The position numbers and the translations under genes were made by a program. A stretch of 64,000 nucleotides of DNA from Porphyridium purpureum (taxonomy: Eukaryota > Rhodophyta > Bangiophyceae > Porphyridiales > Porphyridiaceae). The notes beneath the pieces were generated by a model. The model was not told the DNA's origin, did not search any database, and saw nothing but the letters and a program-made list of their open reading frames with translations. The stretch spans positions 806,001 through 870,000 of the forward strand of contig VRMN01000001.1 in the NCBI GenBank assembly GCA_008690995.1. Direction: 5' to 3'. Shown here in pieces: positions 19,001-27,555 of the stretch (the first letter of the stretch is position 1; each line of letters starts with the position of its first letter).

Positions 19001-20477
19001 CCATGATCTGCTTGTGCGTGGCTTCGCGCACGTTCAGAAGCTTGCCGCGAAGCGGGAACACGCCATAGTAATCGCGACCGATGACCGAAAGGCCTGAAAT
19101 CGCGAGCGCTTTGGCAGAGTCACCCTCCGTCAGAATCAAAGTGCACTTGCAGGACTCGCGAGAGCCGGCCTTGTTTGCATCGTCCAGTTTAGGCACGCCA
19201 AGAACCTTGATCTTCTTGCCGCCGTCTGTCTTGGACAGCTCCTTCTCCTGCTTGAACTTTGCAAATGCCAGGATATTTTCGACGACGCCACTCTTGATGA
19301 CCTTCTTCATGAGTTCTTCGGACAACACGCACTTGCTTCCAAAAGAGCTCGGCTTGGACGTCAGTGTCTCCTTGGTTTGTGAGTCAAAGGCCGGGTTCTC
19401 TACCAAGCAATTCACGAAAATGGACAGGTGGCTCTTGATCTGGAACGGCTTTGGCGCTACAGTCTTGCTCTTTTTGGCGATATGTTCGGACAACTTGGCC
19501 ACGATCTGGTCGGCAACGTGCGTCACGTGCGTTCCACCTTTGATGGTCCAGATTGAGTTGACGAAACTAACTTGGTTGAACTGGCCATCAGATGCAGTAA
19601 CCACTACTTCCCAGCGCTCGCCGCAGCGCTCGTGTACAAGCGGAACGTCCGGCTTTTCGTGCATGTACAGGTTCACATAGTCTTTGAACGTACGAATTGG
19701 AATGCGCTCGCCATTGAACCAGACCTTAATGCCCGGATTCGCACCAGCAATGTCGTATACGCGTTTCTTAAACAATGCGAACGTGTCGGTGTCAAGGTGG
19801 GTCGCGCCAAACTTGGCAAGGTCAGGCGAAAACGACAGCCTGGTCCAGTCCTCTTTTTTGGCACCCATGGACTTGACCGTGGGCGGTTCCTTTTGCTGCA
19901 TGTTATCACGGAACACTTGCCTGTACTTGAGCCCGCGCGCCGAGTCGGCCGTCTCGACCACAAACTTGGTCGAGAAAATATTCGCAAGCTTTGCGCCATA
20001 CCCATTGCGCCCGCCCACCACTTTCTTCTCACTGTCATTGTAATTGGAGGACGTGAGCAGCTGTCCAAAAATCATTTCTGGCACGTACACACCTTCCTTC
20101 TTGTGCATCTCGACCGGAATGCCAGATCCATTGTTAAACACGCTGATAAGGTTGTTCTCCGTGTCTATGTCCACTTTGATCGTATCCAGCGACGCGTCAC
20201 GCTGCTTATGATCAGCCGCATTCACCAGAATCTCGTCAAAGATCTTATACAGCCCAGGGACATAATGCACCTCGCGGTACACCATCTTACCTGCCGGCTC
20301 ATCCCAAACCCACATGGTCTGCGCTACGCGCTCCGCAGATCCAATGTACGTATCTGGACGCAGCAGCACGTGCTCCAGCTGCGACACCTTTTTGTACATC
20401 TCTTCCACATTCTGACCGGGCCCGAGCCGCTTGTTCTGATTCGAGTTGCCAGCCTGCGCTGGATGCAGCGCCTCCAT
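16038..20477 (-). CDS. TOP2: DNA topoisomerase II, 1479 aa
   Basis: This is a full-length eukaryotic type IIA topoisomerase, which passes one DNA duplex through a transient double-strand break using ATP. In order: a GHKL ATPase domain (DEILVNAADHKQRD; GGRNGYGAKLANIFS), a transducer domain, the TOPRIM domain with EGDSAKAL and the metal site DQDHDGSHIKG, PLRGKLLNVREA, and the winged-helix domain with the catalytic Arg785-Tyr786 pair (SARYIFTRL). The last 300 or so residues are a divergent charged tail of Lys/Ala and Ser/Asp blocks, probably nuclear localisation and regulation. Length is usual (1400-1600 aa). The frame continues seven codons upstream from a TTG, so ATG at 20477 was chosen. No intron is visible. 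Confidence 0.97.
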   Translation of the reverse strand: MEALHPAQAGNSNQNKRLGPGQNVEEMYKKVSQLEHVLLRPDTYIGSAERVAQTMWVWDEPAGKMVYREVHYVPGLYKIFDEILVNAADHKQRDASLDTIKVDIDTENNLISVFNNGSGIPVEMHKKEGVYVPEMIFGQLLTSSNYNDSEKKVVGGRNGYGAKLANIFSTKFVVETADSARGLKYRQVFRDNMQQKEPPTVKSMGAKKEDWTRLSFSPDLAKFGATHLDTDTFALFKKRVYDIAGANPGIKVWFNGERIPIRTFKDYVNLYMHEKPDVPLVHERCGERWEVVVTASDGQFNQVSFVNSIWTIKGGTHVTHVADQIVAKLSEHIAKKSKTVAPKPFQIKSHLSIFVNCLVENPAFDSQTKETLTSKPSSFGSKCVLSEELMKKVIKSGVVENILAFAKFKQEKELSKTDGGKKIKVLGVPKLDDANKAGSRESCKCTLILTEGDSAKALAISGLSVIGRDYYGVFPLRGKLLNVREATHKQIMDNAELSNLKKILGLQQNKTYDAESVKQLRYGHVLIMTDQDHDGSHIKGLLINFLEHFWPSLLEVPGFLQEFITPIVKCTRGQDQKIFFTMPEYKTWFEAEMGSGARSRWNIKYYKGLGTSTSSEAKQYFGDLDTHLLTFKHAGSNCNQMIDLAFSKQRVADRKVWLAESEPNTFLDYARDELTYSNFINKELVLFSLADNERSIPSVVDGLKPSQRKVLFACFKRKLKTEIKVAQLAGYVSEHAAYHHGEASLMSTIVGLAQNFVGANNINLLVPSGQFGTRLQGGKDAASARYIFTRLAKVTRALFPEKDDQILEYLDEDGMRIEPKWYCPIIPLALVNGADGIGTGWSTSVPCYNPRDLVKIIRSLLAVSSSTDETQLQRTIYGIDLVPWYRGFKGSVHAVENSTSFDVHGRVYRVDADTLRVVELPIRSWTSSYKEWLESNVVGAPSVGDNTQAKSAFVRDIRDLSTEDQVDFTVTVTPGSTADTEDLFKKLRLSGSVATSNMVFFDPSGRIRKYDSTYDIVLEHFSLRLSMYEKRKAAILAELEMEQAKLENKARFILMVAEGKLKVSKRSKAAILDDLVKLKFKPFPPRRAPVAEQTPDDEQDDEEGDGNGNVGAGAYDYLLGMQLWSLTLERVNALIQERDAKIAEAQAMRMLSPQDLWNADLDALMIALEQDEREYEESKKASEAAPSRGKSKKPASGTSKSSGTGKVDLERELATLEPIPAPSARMAAVRKSRAVPSKIVGAKMTGVSGTELDMDSALEMGIDGVLADDVMSIAITEKHAKKAAPKKAAGAVSEAAPSSGLSLSQRLVQQAQEKHVGVVNLVDDDGLFSMSSVGAAIPIPKAKKGPGAAKKTAAQPKRSRAAAGMTKKKANGGAVAAAGSSSGAAVHESPSTKTPEAKRTKLKKRVEVSSDESDADLDDDQLSSDEEAKVLEAIQRRGVTPVQRSKRERRPTKYALALDSESDASSVEGDEDEDDFVPE

Positions 20478-20871
20478 CCTGGGCACCACGCAATCCAATC
20501 TAATCTGTCACACACAGACGCACTTTCTTTCCCGTTCTTGTCCTCTTTGCCTTGCGTCTTCGACAGCCCTTCTTCGCACCTGATTGTGCAACTCCGTACT
20601 CAATAAGAGCCTCCCTGCAAGACTCCTTCGTCCCTTGCTGCATACCTTTCCGAGCTCCACATGGTGCTGTGCTTCTTCTGTGCATGGCCTCCCTCTGCTC
20701 CTTCCCAGCTCCTGCTTTCAAATTTTCGAATTTTCAAATCGCTCCATCGCCTTTTGAAACCCTCAATCTAACCCGATTGGTGTGAACATCAAACCCTCAT
20801 TCTAACTTGGGGGTCTGCGCCACTGAGTGGATCCCTGGAATGCGATTCGGGTGTGAGCGCGCTCATGCGGC
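20478..20871. promoter_or_regulatory. Divergent promoter region of TOP2 and the UGT-like gene
   Basis: The two flanking genes are transcribed away from this 394-base stretch. It includes an AT-richer patch near 20718-20750 (AATTTTCGAATTTTCAAATC). No further element was assigned. Confidence 0.45.
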
Positions 20872-22962
20872 ATGGAGACTTCACGGGCGTCAAGGACGGC
20901 CTCGTCGCTTGTCCTGCCGCGATACAATGCACGAAGATGCGCTTCGTGTTCCGGCCTTTTGCCATGGTGGCTCCTGATGGGCGCAATCGTCGCGTCCTTG
21001 GTCGTCCATGTGGACGGCTGGCAATGGCCCTTTCCAGCGCCGTCCGAAGAGCTTGCCCAACTGGAACGTGACGCAGGGCTCTGCATTGACGAGCTAGCGA
21101 ATGCAAGTAGAGCCGCGATCAAAAGGCATGTGTTCAGTGACATCGAGGACGTTGACGATAATGTCGTGCGCGTGCTTGTTGTGATGCCGGGCAAGCCGGC
21201 AAGCATGCGTGACCGGACGCTTTGGGAGTTTGTCGCAGCACTAATTGAACGGAAGGGCTGCACATCTGCAGAATCGCGCACTCAGTCGACACGGCATTTC
21301 CGCGCCATGGTCGCTGTGAGCGGCGCCGATGAGGAAGCGCGAGAATGCGAGCGACTTGCGAGCGAACACGGAGTGGCGCACGCGGTCCAGTGCGTTCCTG
21401 GCGGCGCGATCACCCTCGATACATGTCTATGGCATCGTGACACACGCTTTCGTACTCTGCTGCAAGATGACGCTGCGGATACGCGACTCAAGATTGAGAA
21501 GGAGGCTGTGAGGTCATTTGAGGTGTTGCACGATCTACTCAGAAGCCTAGCCGATCAGGATCTCCTACCGCATCTCGCGCTTGTGGACTCAAAGAGCATT
21601 GGGTCAATCCTCGCATTGCATCAGAAGCTTTCGCCCCGTCAAGTGATTGTTAGTCACGCATCACTATTAGGGGGATTCCGGGAGCCCATGGAGGGCATGT
21701 TTTTGCCCCGCTATCTACCCATTCACGGTCATCTTCGTGAATACCCCATCGGGCTCATGTTTGCACAGCCGACCTTTCATGTGCTTGCGTGGCTGGCACG
21801 ACAATCTCTGCGACGGCATTTGAATTCTGCGTTCCTGAAAGCCAAGGTGGGCAGTGTGGGCGCGTTCGGGTCCGTTGTCGTACCGCCTACTCCAGTTGTA
21901 TCATCGCTCTCCGAGCTGTACAGCAACTCGACGCTGCTTCTGAACACTGTCTTTGGGATTGAATACTGCTTTCCGCAGACGGGACTCGACAACATGATCA
22001 TCACTGGAGCATGGCTGCCGTCTTCGTCACGGCCGCCCGTCATCGACCCACCTAGTCTGCGCGGCGACATCATTGTGTGGTTTCACAGTGAATTGGACAT
22101 GCCCGAATTTATGATTCGTAAAGTGCGTCGGGCAGTCTGCAGCTGGCGCTCCACGGCAAACGACGCACCCCACGTCGTCACCTGGCTGCTGTCCAACTCA
22201 AGTCTAGCAGCATCGGTGTCAGTATTCGAAAGATCGATCGAGGAGCTCTTGCGCGATGGTTCTGAATGCGATGCCTCGAACGTCCGTCTGCAGTTTGAAT
22301 GGCTGAGTCATGTGGAAGACTTGAGCGCGCGACTAGAATTCTGCGCTCCTTCCGTGTTCATCTCATCCTGTGGGTTGGATGCCGCTCATGTAGCGCTCGC
22401 GCAGGCCATCCCGCTGCTGTGCATGCCGCTGGAGAGCGAGCAGTTGGACGTGGCGTTTCGGCTGTACGACGCTGGCGTTGCGGAGATTGCGCGCGTGGAA
22501 GAAGGTACAGAGTCAGCGGAAATAATCTCTTCTTTGAATGTGCTCCGTTCTGTTGATGCCGATACGATGCGTGACCTTGCTCAGCTCCTGACCAACGCAG
22601 ACCCCGTGGGAACATTTCTGTGTGCAGTGGATGAACTGCTGGACGAACCTGATCGGTCCCTTCGCTTACCAGACCATGACGCATGGGGCCGAAGTCACTT
22701 GTCTGTTCCAGCCGCATTACAGGATCGCGTCTGCACGAGGCAACTGCACGGCATCCATGCCGGAAGCCCGCGCTGGTTGCTTTGGTGGACGCTCGGCTGT
22801 GCGGGTCCATTATTCTTCCTCTTCTTTGCTGTGCAGCGGTCTCTGCGCAGATTGTCGCACGACGCCTACACCTGGCTCTCCCGAACGCGCCACAACGTGC
22901 TCGCCTGGCGCGACGCCCGTGTCGTGCGTGCCACGAGCGCACGTGAACGCAAGACCCAATAG
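20872..22962 (+). CDS. UGT-like (GT1) membrane glycosyltransferase, divergent, 696 aa
   Basis: The topology matches UDP-glycosyltransferases of the ER/Golgi membrane: a hydrophobic N-terminal segment (about 29-48), a long lumenal part, one transmembrane helix near the C terminus (about 635-654, WLLWWTLGCAGPLFFLFFAV) and a basic cytosolic tail. Residues about 490-530 (FISSCGLDAAHVALAQAIP, then PLESEQLDVAFRLYDAGV) align by eye with the UGT donor-binding signature FxSHGGxxS...P...DQxxNA. The HGG is replaced by SCG and the DQ by EQ. Donor and acceptor sugars cannot be told, and activity is uncertain given these changes. Confidence 0.55.
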   Translation: METSRASRTASSLVLPRYNARRCASCSGLLPWWLLMGAIVASLVVHVDGWQWPFPAPSEELAQLERDAGLCIDELANASRAAIKRHVFSDIEDVDDNVVRVLVVMPGKPASMRDRTLWEFVAALIERKGCTSAESRTQSTRHFRAMVAVSGADEEARECERLASEHGVAHAVQCVPGGAITLDTCLWHRDTRFRTLLQDDAADTRLKIEKEAVRSFEVLHDLLRSLADQDLLPHLALVDSKSIGSILALHQKLSPRQVIVSHASLLGGFREPMEGMFLPRYLPIHGHLREYPIGLMFAQPTFHVLAWLARQSLRRHLNSAFLKAKVGSVGAFGSVVVPPTPVVSSLSELYSNSTLLLNTVFGIEYCFPQTGLDNMIITGAWLPSSSRPPVIDPPSLRGDIIVWFHSELDMPEFMIRKVRRAVCSWRSTANDAPHVVTWLLSNSSLAASVSVFERSIEELLRDGSECDASNVRLQFEWLSHVEDLSARLEFCAPSVFISSCGLDAAHVALAQAIPLLCMPLESEQLDVAFRLYDAGVAEIARVEEGTESAEIISSLNVLRSVDADTMRDLAQLLTNADPVGTFLCAVDELLDEPDRSLRLPDHDAWGRSHLSVPAALQDRVCTRQLHGIHAGSPRWLLWWTLGCAGPLFFLFFAVQRSLRRLSHDAYTWLSRTRHNVLAWRDARVVRATSARERKTQ

Positions 22963-23291
22963 TCCGACCGAGCTCCAACATTAAATAGTCCAATCTGCGC
23001 CCGCACCTGCACCGTACACACTGTACACCTCACCAAGTTCTATTTTAGGTATTGGAAGCGCGACAGGAACGCCCGACACGCGCGCAGCAGCGTGGGGCCT
23101 CAGTGGACTGCTCTCGAACGAGCGGCAGGGCGAACAAGGGAGCGGGGACGGAGTGTGCGGCTGTTGTCCGGGGGGGAGAGCGCGCGGGGCACTCTCGACG
23201 TTGTACCCCGCCGGCTGAGACAAAGGGCGAGGCGGCTCGCGGGTTGTTGTTGCCGGGCAACCGGGGCGCCGGCGCTCCGCCTGCGGAAAAC
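22963..23291. promoter_or_regulatory. Upstream region of the Pro/Glu/Ser-repeat gene, with palindromic element
   Basis: This 329-base gap follows the UGT-like gene. The frame of the next gene is open through part of it (from a TTG at 23052), but the first ATG is 23292, so it is treated as leader and promoter. It contains the palindromic element at 23012-23029, listed separately. Confidence 0.5.
23012..23029 (-). promoter_or_regulatory. Palindromic GTACAGTG-type element
   Basis: On the minus strand this reads GGTGTACAGTGTGTACGG. Sixteen consecutive bases (GGTGTACAGTGTGTAC) are identical to the element at 44740-44755 upstream of the FKBP gene. It lies about 265 bases before the ATG at 23292. 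A protein-binding role is inferred from the recurrence only. Confidence 0.45.
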
Positions 23292-24977
23292 ATGGAGAGG
23301 AGTATTCTGGACCAGAGCACCTCGACGATGAATGCGAGTTCGTCCTCGATAGGTATGGTCAAGCGGTTTGCGGATCGAGGGGCAGGCATAGAATATGAAG
23401 ACTTTGAGGAAGAGCACCGCGATGATGACGTGCCAGACCCGGTGACGGAGCATGAACCGCTGACGGAACCGCTGATGGAGCCATTGACGGAACCGTTGGC
23501 GGAATCGCTGACGGGACGAATGTCGGAACCACCGTCGGAACCCCCGTCGGAACCCCCGTCAGAACCACCTTCGGAACCCCCGTCGGAACCACCTTCGGAA
23601 CCACCTTCGGAACCACCTTCGGAACCACCGTCGGAACCCGAGACCAAACCACTGCCAGAACCGCAGCCCGAGCCCAAGCCCGAGCCCAAGCCCGAGCCTA
23701 AGCCAGGGCAAGGGCGGGCATCGAATCCGGCAAACCAGGAAGGGCCGCCGGATAGAGGGGACTCAGAGTATCAGCGACAGACGAAGCCTAGGATGAGGTT
23801 GCAAGCAGCGATGCTGTCTCCACACGCACAGAGTCACGGAAGTAGTCTCAACGGCGTGCTAGACGACGAAGAAACTTCCTTTCCGGCGCCCGGTCGAGTG
23901 AGCCTTGACCTCAGAAGCCTGTCCAGTATGCAGCTAGCAGAAAAGGAAGAGCGCTTTGTCGAAATGCTTGCACCTGGACACATCCGTGCTGAGATGGGCA
24001 GTCTTGCGGGCCTGAGGTCACGGCCACAGGCAACGACTGGCTCGTTGGACTCGTCGATCGATAAAGATGCGGGCGAAACAGAGCAAGCAACCAGCGAAAC
24101 ACAACCTCCAGCAGCTGCTGAAGAGGCAGCAGACATCTTGAAACCAGAAGCTGTGCCGACATCAACGCTTAAGTCCAGCGCTTCTCCCGTACCGGATCCT
24201 CCGACGCACGTCGGTGCAGGTGGCACCGCCGGAGACAAAAAGGAAACAATGATTCCGCGATCGAAAAGCAAACCTCGTTCGGAAGCAAGTTTGAGCCGTG
24301 AGAACACAGCTGAGAAAGATGCGAGCACGCCGACGCGGTTGCGCAAACTGACCAAGGTTTTCCGGTCAAAAACGGACGAGGACTTGGCCTCTCGCACGAC
24401 GCACCAGCCAAGCTCTGCGAGTTTGGCCCTCAAAGAAATGCAAAAACAGCAGAAGCGGCGGGAGACTAAGATTCGAAGCATTGATGAGGCGCAGCGAAAC
24501 ACATTTTCGTTTCTGTCCGGGATGACCGCACTGGAAGTGCATGAACACATCAAGCGTATTCTTGGCGAGCTGCATATTGCATTCCTGGCGTCGGATAACA
24601 TGATACGGGCCGCGTTTATGGTGGACGACCACAATCATGAGATGCGCGTTCTTTTCTACATGTCCCCGGCAAAGCTTATGCATGGCGCGGAGCCGCAAAC
24701 CTCCCAGGCGGCCAAGGTGACAAGCGCAGTATCTCGCAAGATGAGCGCCAGGAGCGAAGGTCCGAAAGAGAATTTCGAAGAGGCTGTGGATGCTGTGCGC
24801 GTTGAGTTGCGGAACATGGCCCAAAGCCGGAAAGACGCAGTATACGCTTCATTTCTTGAATTTTACCGCATGTTTCTGAAACACTTCATACAAAGTGATG
24901 AACAGGCCATTTTGGGTCCTGCCACGCAGGGCTCGAAACTGAAGCGGATTGTAACCAATTCAGCCATGCCCATTTGA
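23292..24977 (+). CDS. Pro-Ser-Glu repeat protein with a conserved-looking C-terminal domain, 561 aa
   Basis: I do not recognise the family. The N-terminal third is disordered: acidic, then about ten PSEP units (about residues 77-118), then PKPEPKPEP. The middle is Ser/Thr/Lys rich. The last 190 residues look folded, starting with a charged helix (KEMQKQQKRRETKIRSIDEA). The segment FLSGMTALEVHEHIKRILGE, followed by hydrophobic strands and DDHNHEMRVLFYM, resembles in outline the KA1-type domain found at the ends of some kinases. A helical FLEFYRMFLKHFI segment follows. There is no kinase domain, signal peptide or membrane segment. A membrane- or protein-binding adaptor is possible. ATG 23292 was chosen; the earlier open frame has no ATG. 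Confidence 0.55.
   Translation: MERSILDQSTSTMNASSSSIGMVKRFADRGAGIEYEDFEEEHRDDDVPDPVTEHEPLTEPLMEPLTEPLAESLTGRMSEPPSEPPSEPPSEPPSEPPSEPPSEPPSEPPSEPPSEPETKPLPEPQPEPKPEPKPEPKPGQGRASNPANQEGPPDRGDSEYQRQTKPRMRLQAAMLSPHAQSHGSSLNGVLDDEETSFPAPGRVSLDLRSLSSMQLAEKEERFVEMLAPGHIRAEMGSLAGLRSRPQATTGSLDSSIDKDAGETEQATSETQPPAAAEEAADILKPEAVPTSTLKSSASPVPDPPTHVGAGGTAGDKKETMIPRSKSKPRSEASLSRENTAEKDASTPTRLRKLTKVFRSKTDEDLASRTTHQPSSASLALKEMQKQQKRRETKIRSIDEAQRNTFSFLSGMTALEVHEHIKRILGELHIAFLASDNMIRAAFMVDDHNHEMRVLFYMSPAKLMHGAEPQTSQAAKVTSAVSRKMSARSEGPKENFEEAVDAVRVELRNMAQSRKDAVYASFLEFYRMFLKHFIQSDEQAILGPATQGSKLKRIVTNSAMPI
23519..23645 (+). repeat. In-frame 12-base tandem repeat coding for PSEP units
   Basis: Near-identical 12-base units based on CCGTCGGAACCC/CCTTCGGAACCA repeat about ten times within the coding sequence of the gene at 23292. 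They differ mainly at third codon positions. Every unit keeps the frame, so copy number could vary without disrupting the protein. Confidence 0.85.
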
Positions 24978-25218
24978 TGCGTGTCGTCGAACGTCACCGA
25001 AAGAGCCGGCGAGGCAGAATAGTCCTGCAACGAACGGCTTTGAGCAAAAGTTGGACGATCAAAATCAAGCTGCCTTGGAGGCACGTTTCTGCCTCACAGA
25101 CTCTATTATGAACCCTGTAACCCATCTCGACGAAGGACGGTGTAAAGTCAACTTTGTTTATTGCAGAACGTCTTCCACTACAATGGTCCGCTCACGCGGT
25201 TTTGTGTGCGTGCAAAAC

Positions 25219-27417
25219 TTAGGACAACAGTTTCGCAAACTCCTTGATCTGATCTGGACCACGCACTTCGAGTGGCAACAGTGGCACCCGCGTAACGTGA
25301 AAATCTGAGCCCGGATACAATTCGTCCACTTGGTGCAAATACTTGGCCTGCATCTTTGCGCGCGTCTCAAGCAATGGGATTTTGTCTTCTGTTTTTCTCG
25401 CGACCATCAATTGATTTACAACAACGTTGCGAATATCCAGATCCAGCTCGGCAAGCTGCTGGATCAGGCGCTCAGTTTCATAAACCGACAGCAGTTCGGC
25501 GATGGATACTGCCACGAAGGTGCATCTATCCGGATCGCTTAGCTGGCGGCTAACATCTTCCACCGTGGACTTGAGCTCGCGGATCTTAGAACTGGCAAAA
25601 TCAATAGACGCAGCACCGTTCTGGCCCGGGGGCGCACCTCCCATCGACCCGGCCATCATGGCTATCATCGGACCCATAGGCTCCATAGCGGCGCGCAGAC
25701 TCTCCAGCTTGTCTAGTGCCTGTTCGAGCAGGGCCGGGAACTGCAATAATCGAAGCGTATGTCCAGTCGGCGCAGTATCAAAGACAATCTTCGCGAATTC
25801 CATGTCTGCCACCAACTGCAGCATATGAGCAAACGCAATGGCTTCGTCAATGCCCGGAACAGAAGATGCAATTTCACGCACCGTGTCCTCACCGACGAGC
25901 TGGGGCGGGAGCACCTGGGCCATCAGCATGGCAGCCGACTCCCCGGCTTCGATTTCGAGGGCGTACAGTCGGTCCAGGCCAGACAATTTTTTGGGCGTCG
26001 CACCCACTGCGATTTCTTCCGCAAAGGCGTCCGATAGGTTGTGCGCGGGATCTGTTGAGATAATCAGCACCTTGCCCTGCGTTTCCTCCAGCTGATCGTG
26101 CAGAGCAACCGCCAGGCTGCAACTGGTCGTGGTCTTGCCAACTCCGCCCTTGCCACCAACAAAAATCCACCGCAGTGACTCTTGCTCGACAAGGTTATGC
26201 AGCGATGGCTCGAACATGATGTCATCTGGAGACGGCACATTCGTGCCGCCGGTCATCAGGCAGGTACCAAACTCGCGTAAGCTCGTAATCCCACGCACCT
26301 CGTTGTCAAAAATGGGCACCTGCGTCACGTGAAAGTCTTCGCCATACAATTCGAGCAACTGCGAGACGTACTTCTGCTGTATAGCAACGCGGGCGTCACA
26401 CAGCGCCATGAGCTGCAGATCACGCTGCCGCGCGTCGTTCGCTGTGCGGGAGGCTACGAGCTCCATCGACTCGCCCAGGATCTGATTCAGCACGATGTTC
26501 TTCACATCAATACCGAGCTTGCCGAGCTGCCGAATCATGCGCTCCGTTTCAAAAACAGAGAGATACTCTGGAATTGCCACGGCCACAAAAGTGGTCTTCT
26601 GCGGATCGCGAAACTGGCCCACAACTTCGTCCACAAGCGCGGAGATCTCATTCAGCCGTGATGCGAGCGTTTCCTGCATACTTGGTATCCCCGACGCTCC
26701 GCCTGCACCTCCACCAGCAAGCGCCGAAAGAGACGACATCATCGGTCCGTACTGGTCGTGCAGACTGCGCAGCTTTCTGACAGCCTTCTGAAGAAGCGAC
26801 GGGAAAGCGAGTAGGCGTAACGTGTGGCCAGTAGGTGCAGTGTCGAACAAAAAGCGCTCAAAGTCCATCTTGAGCACACTCTGCATAAGGCCGGCAAAGG
26901 CCAACGCCTCGTCTATGCCAGGCACCATGTCCAGTAACTGGTTCATCATAGACACGGCGCCCTGGTCGCCTGCACCGAGCAGCTGCTGCAGCTCTGGGGG
27001 CAAGATTGCCATCATCTGCTGCCTCTGAGTGTCCGACACGTCTGACCATGTGGAAGCAGTCATACTAGACGCCGCGCCGCCATTTGCGTTGCCATTCATG
27101 AGCCCTGCAGCCGCGCTACGAGTCCCGGCGCGATCAATCTCCACCTCCATAGCACTCAGGCCCGGTACACCTGCCACCGGCGTAGGTGTTGTGCCCATGC
27201 GCTGCGCAAATGCGTCAGACACATTGTGTGCAGGGTCGGTGGAGATCAACAACGTCTTGCGCCCCTTTGAAACTGCGAGGGCATATGCCAGCGAGCACGA
27301 CGTCGTCGTCTTGCCGACCCCGCCCTTCCCTCCGACGAAAATCCACCGTAGCGTTTCCTTGTTCAGAATATTCTCAAGCGTCGCGGCACGCATTGCGCCG
27401 TCTATGGGTGACCCCAT
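25219..27417 (-). CDS. Tandem-fused GET3/ArsA-type ATPase, 732 aa
   Basis: Two complete GET3/ArsA-like halves are joined. Each has a deviant P-loop GKGGVGKT (30-37 and 422-429), the switch I STDPAHN-(V/L)-SDAF, and the switch II FDTAPTGHTLRLL. GET3 (TRC40) delivers tail-anchored membrane proteins to the ER or to plastid membranes; ArsA powers arsenite export and is also a two-half protein. The CxxC zinc motif of cytosolic GET3 dimers is absent from both halves at the place just before the conserved Arg/Gln-Lys-Tyr region. Plant plastid and mitochondrial GET3 paralogues also lack it. The ATG at 27417 is the first in frame and there is no clear transit peptide. Targeting is therefore unclear; tail-anchored protein insertion is the likelier role. 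Confidence 0.85.
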   Translation of the reverse strand: MGSPIDGAMRAATLENILNKETLRWIFVGGKGGVGKTTTSCSLAYALAVSKGRKTLLISTDPAHNVSDAFAQRMGTTPTPVAGVPGLSAMEVEIDRAGTRSAAAGLMNGNANGGAASSMTASTWSDVSDTQRQQMMAILPPELQQLLGAGDQGAVSMMNQLLDMVPGIDEALAFAGLMQSVLKMDFERFLFDTAPTGHTLRLLAFPSLLQKAVRKLRSLHDQYGPMMSSLSALAGGGAGGASGIPSMQETLASRLNEISALVDEVVGQFRDPQKTTFVAVAIPEYLSVFETERMIRQLGKLGIDVKNIVLNQILGESMELVASRTANDARQRDLQLMALCDARVAIQQKYVSQLLELYGEDFHVTQVPIFDNEVRGITSLREFGTCLMTGGTNVPSPDDIMFEPSLHNLVEQESLRWIFVGGKGGVGKTTTSCSLAVALHDQLEETQGKVLIISTDPAHNLSDAFAEEIAVGATPKKLSGLDRLYALEIEAGESAAMLMAQVLPPQLVGEDTVREIASSVPGIDEAIAFAHMLQLVADMEFAKIVFDTAPTGHTLRLLQFPALLEQALDKLESLRAAMEPMGPMIAMMAGSMGGAPPGQNGAASIDFASSKIRELKSTVEDVSRQLSDPDRCTFVAVSIAELLSVYETERLIQQLAELDLDIRNVVVNQLMVARKTEDKIPLLETRAKMQAKYLHQVDELYPGSDFHVTRVPLLPLEVRGPDQIKEFAKLLS

Positions 27418-27555
27418 CGTCTCACGCAACTCAGGCACAGACACACACTTCTACCCCTTCGACAACTCCGCCCTGCCCTCAAAGGGTTTGAAGTCGTGGA
27501 GAACTCGAGCGTGCTGGCGCAAGTTGGCAGCGTTGAAACGCGAGTATTGGTTGCG

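Noticed and set aside
19572-20606. 344-codon plus-strand frame
   Set aside because: Antisense to the highly conserved topoisomerase II ATPase domain; no domain of its own.
23052-23291. 80-codon upstream extension of the PSEP-repeat protein
   Set aside because: It begins at TTG with no ATG and is Gly/Arg/Ala low complexity, as expected of a leader.
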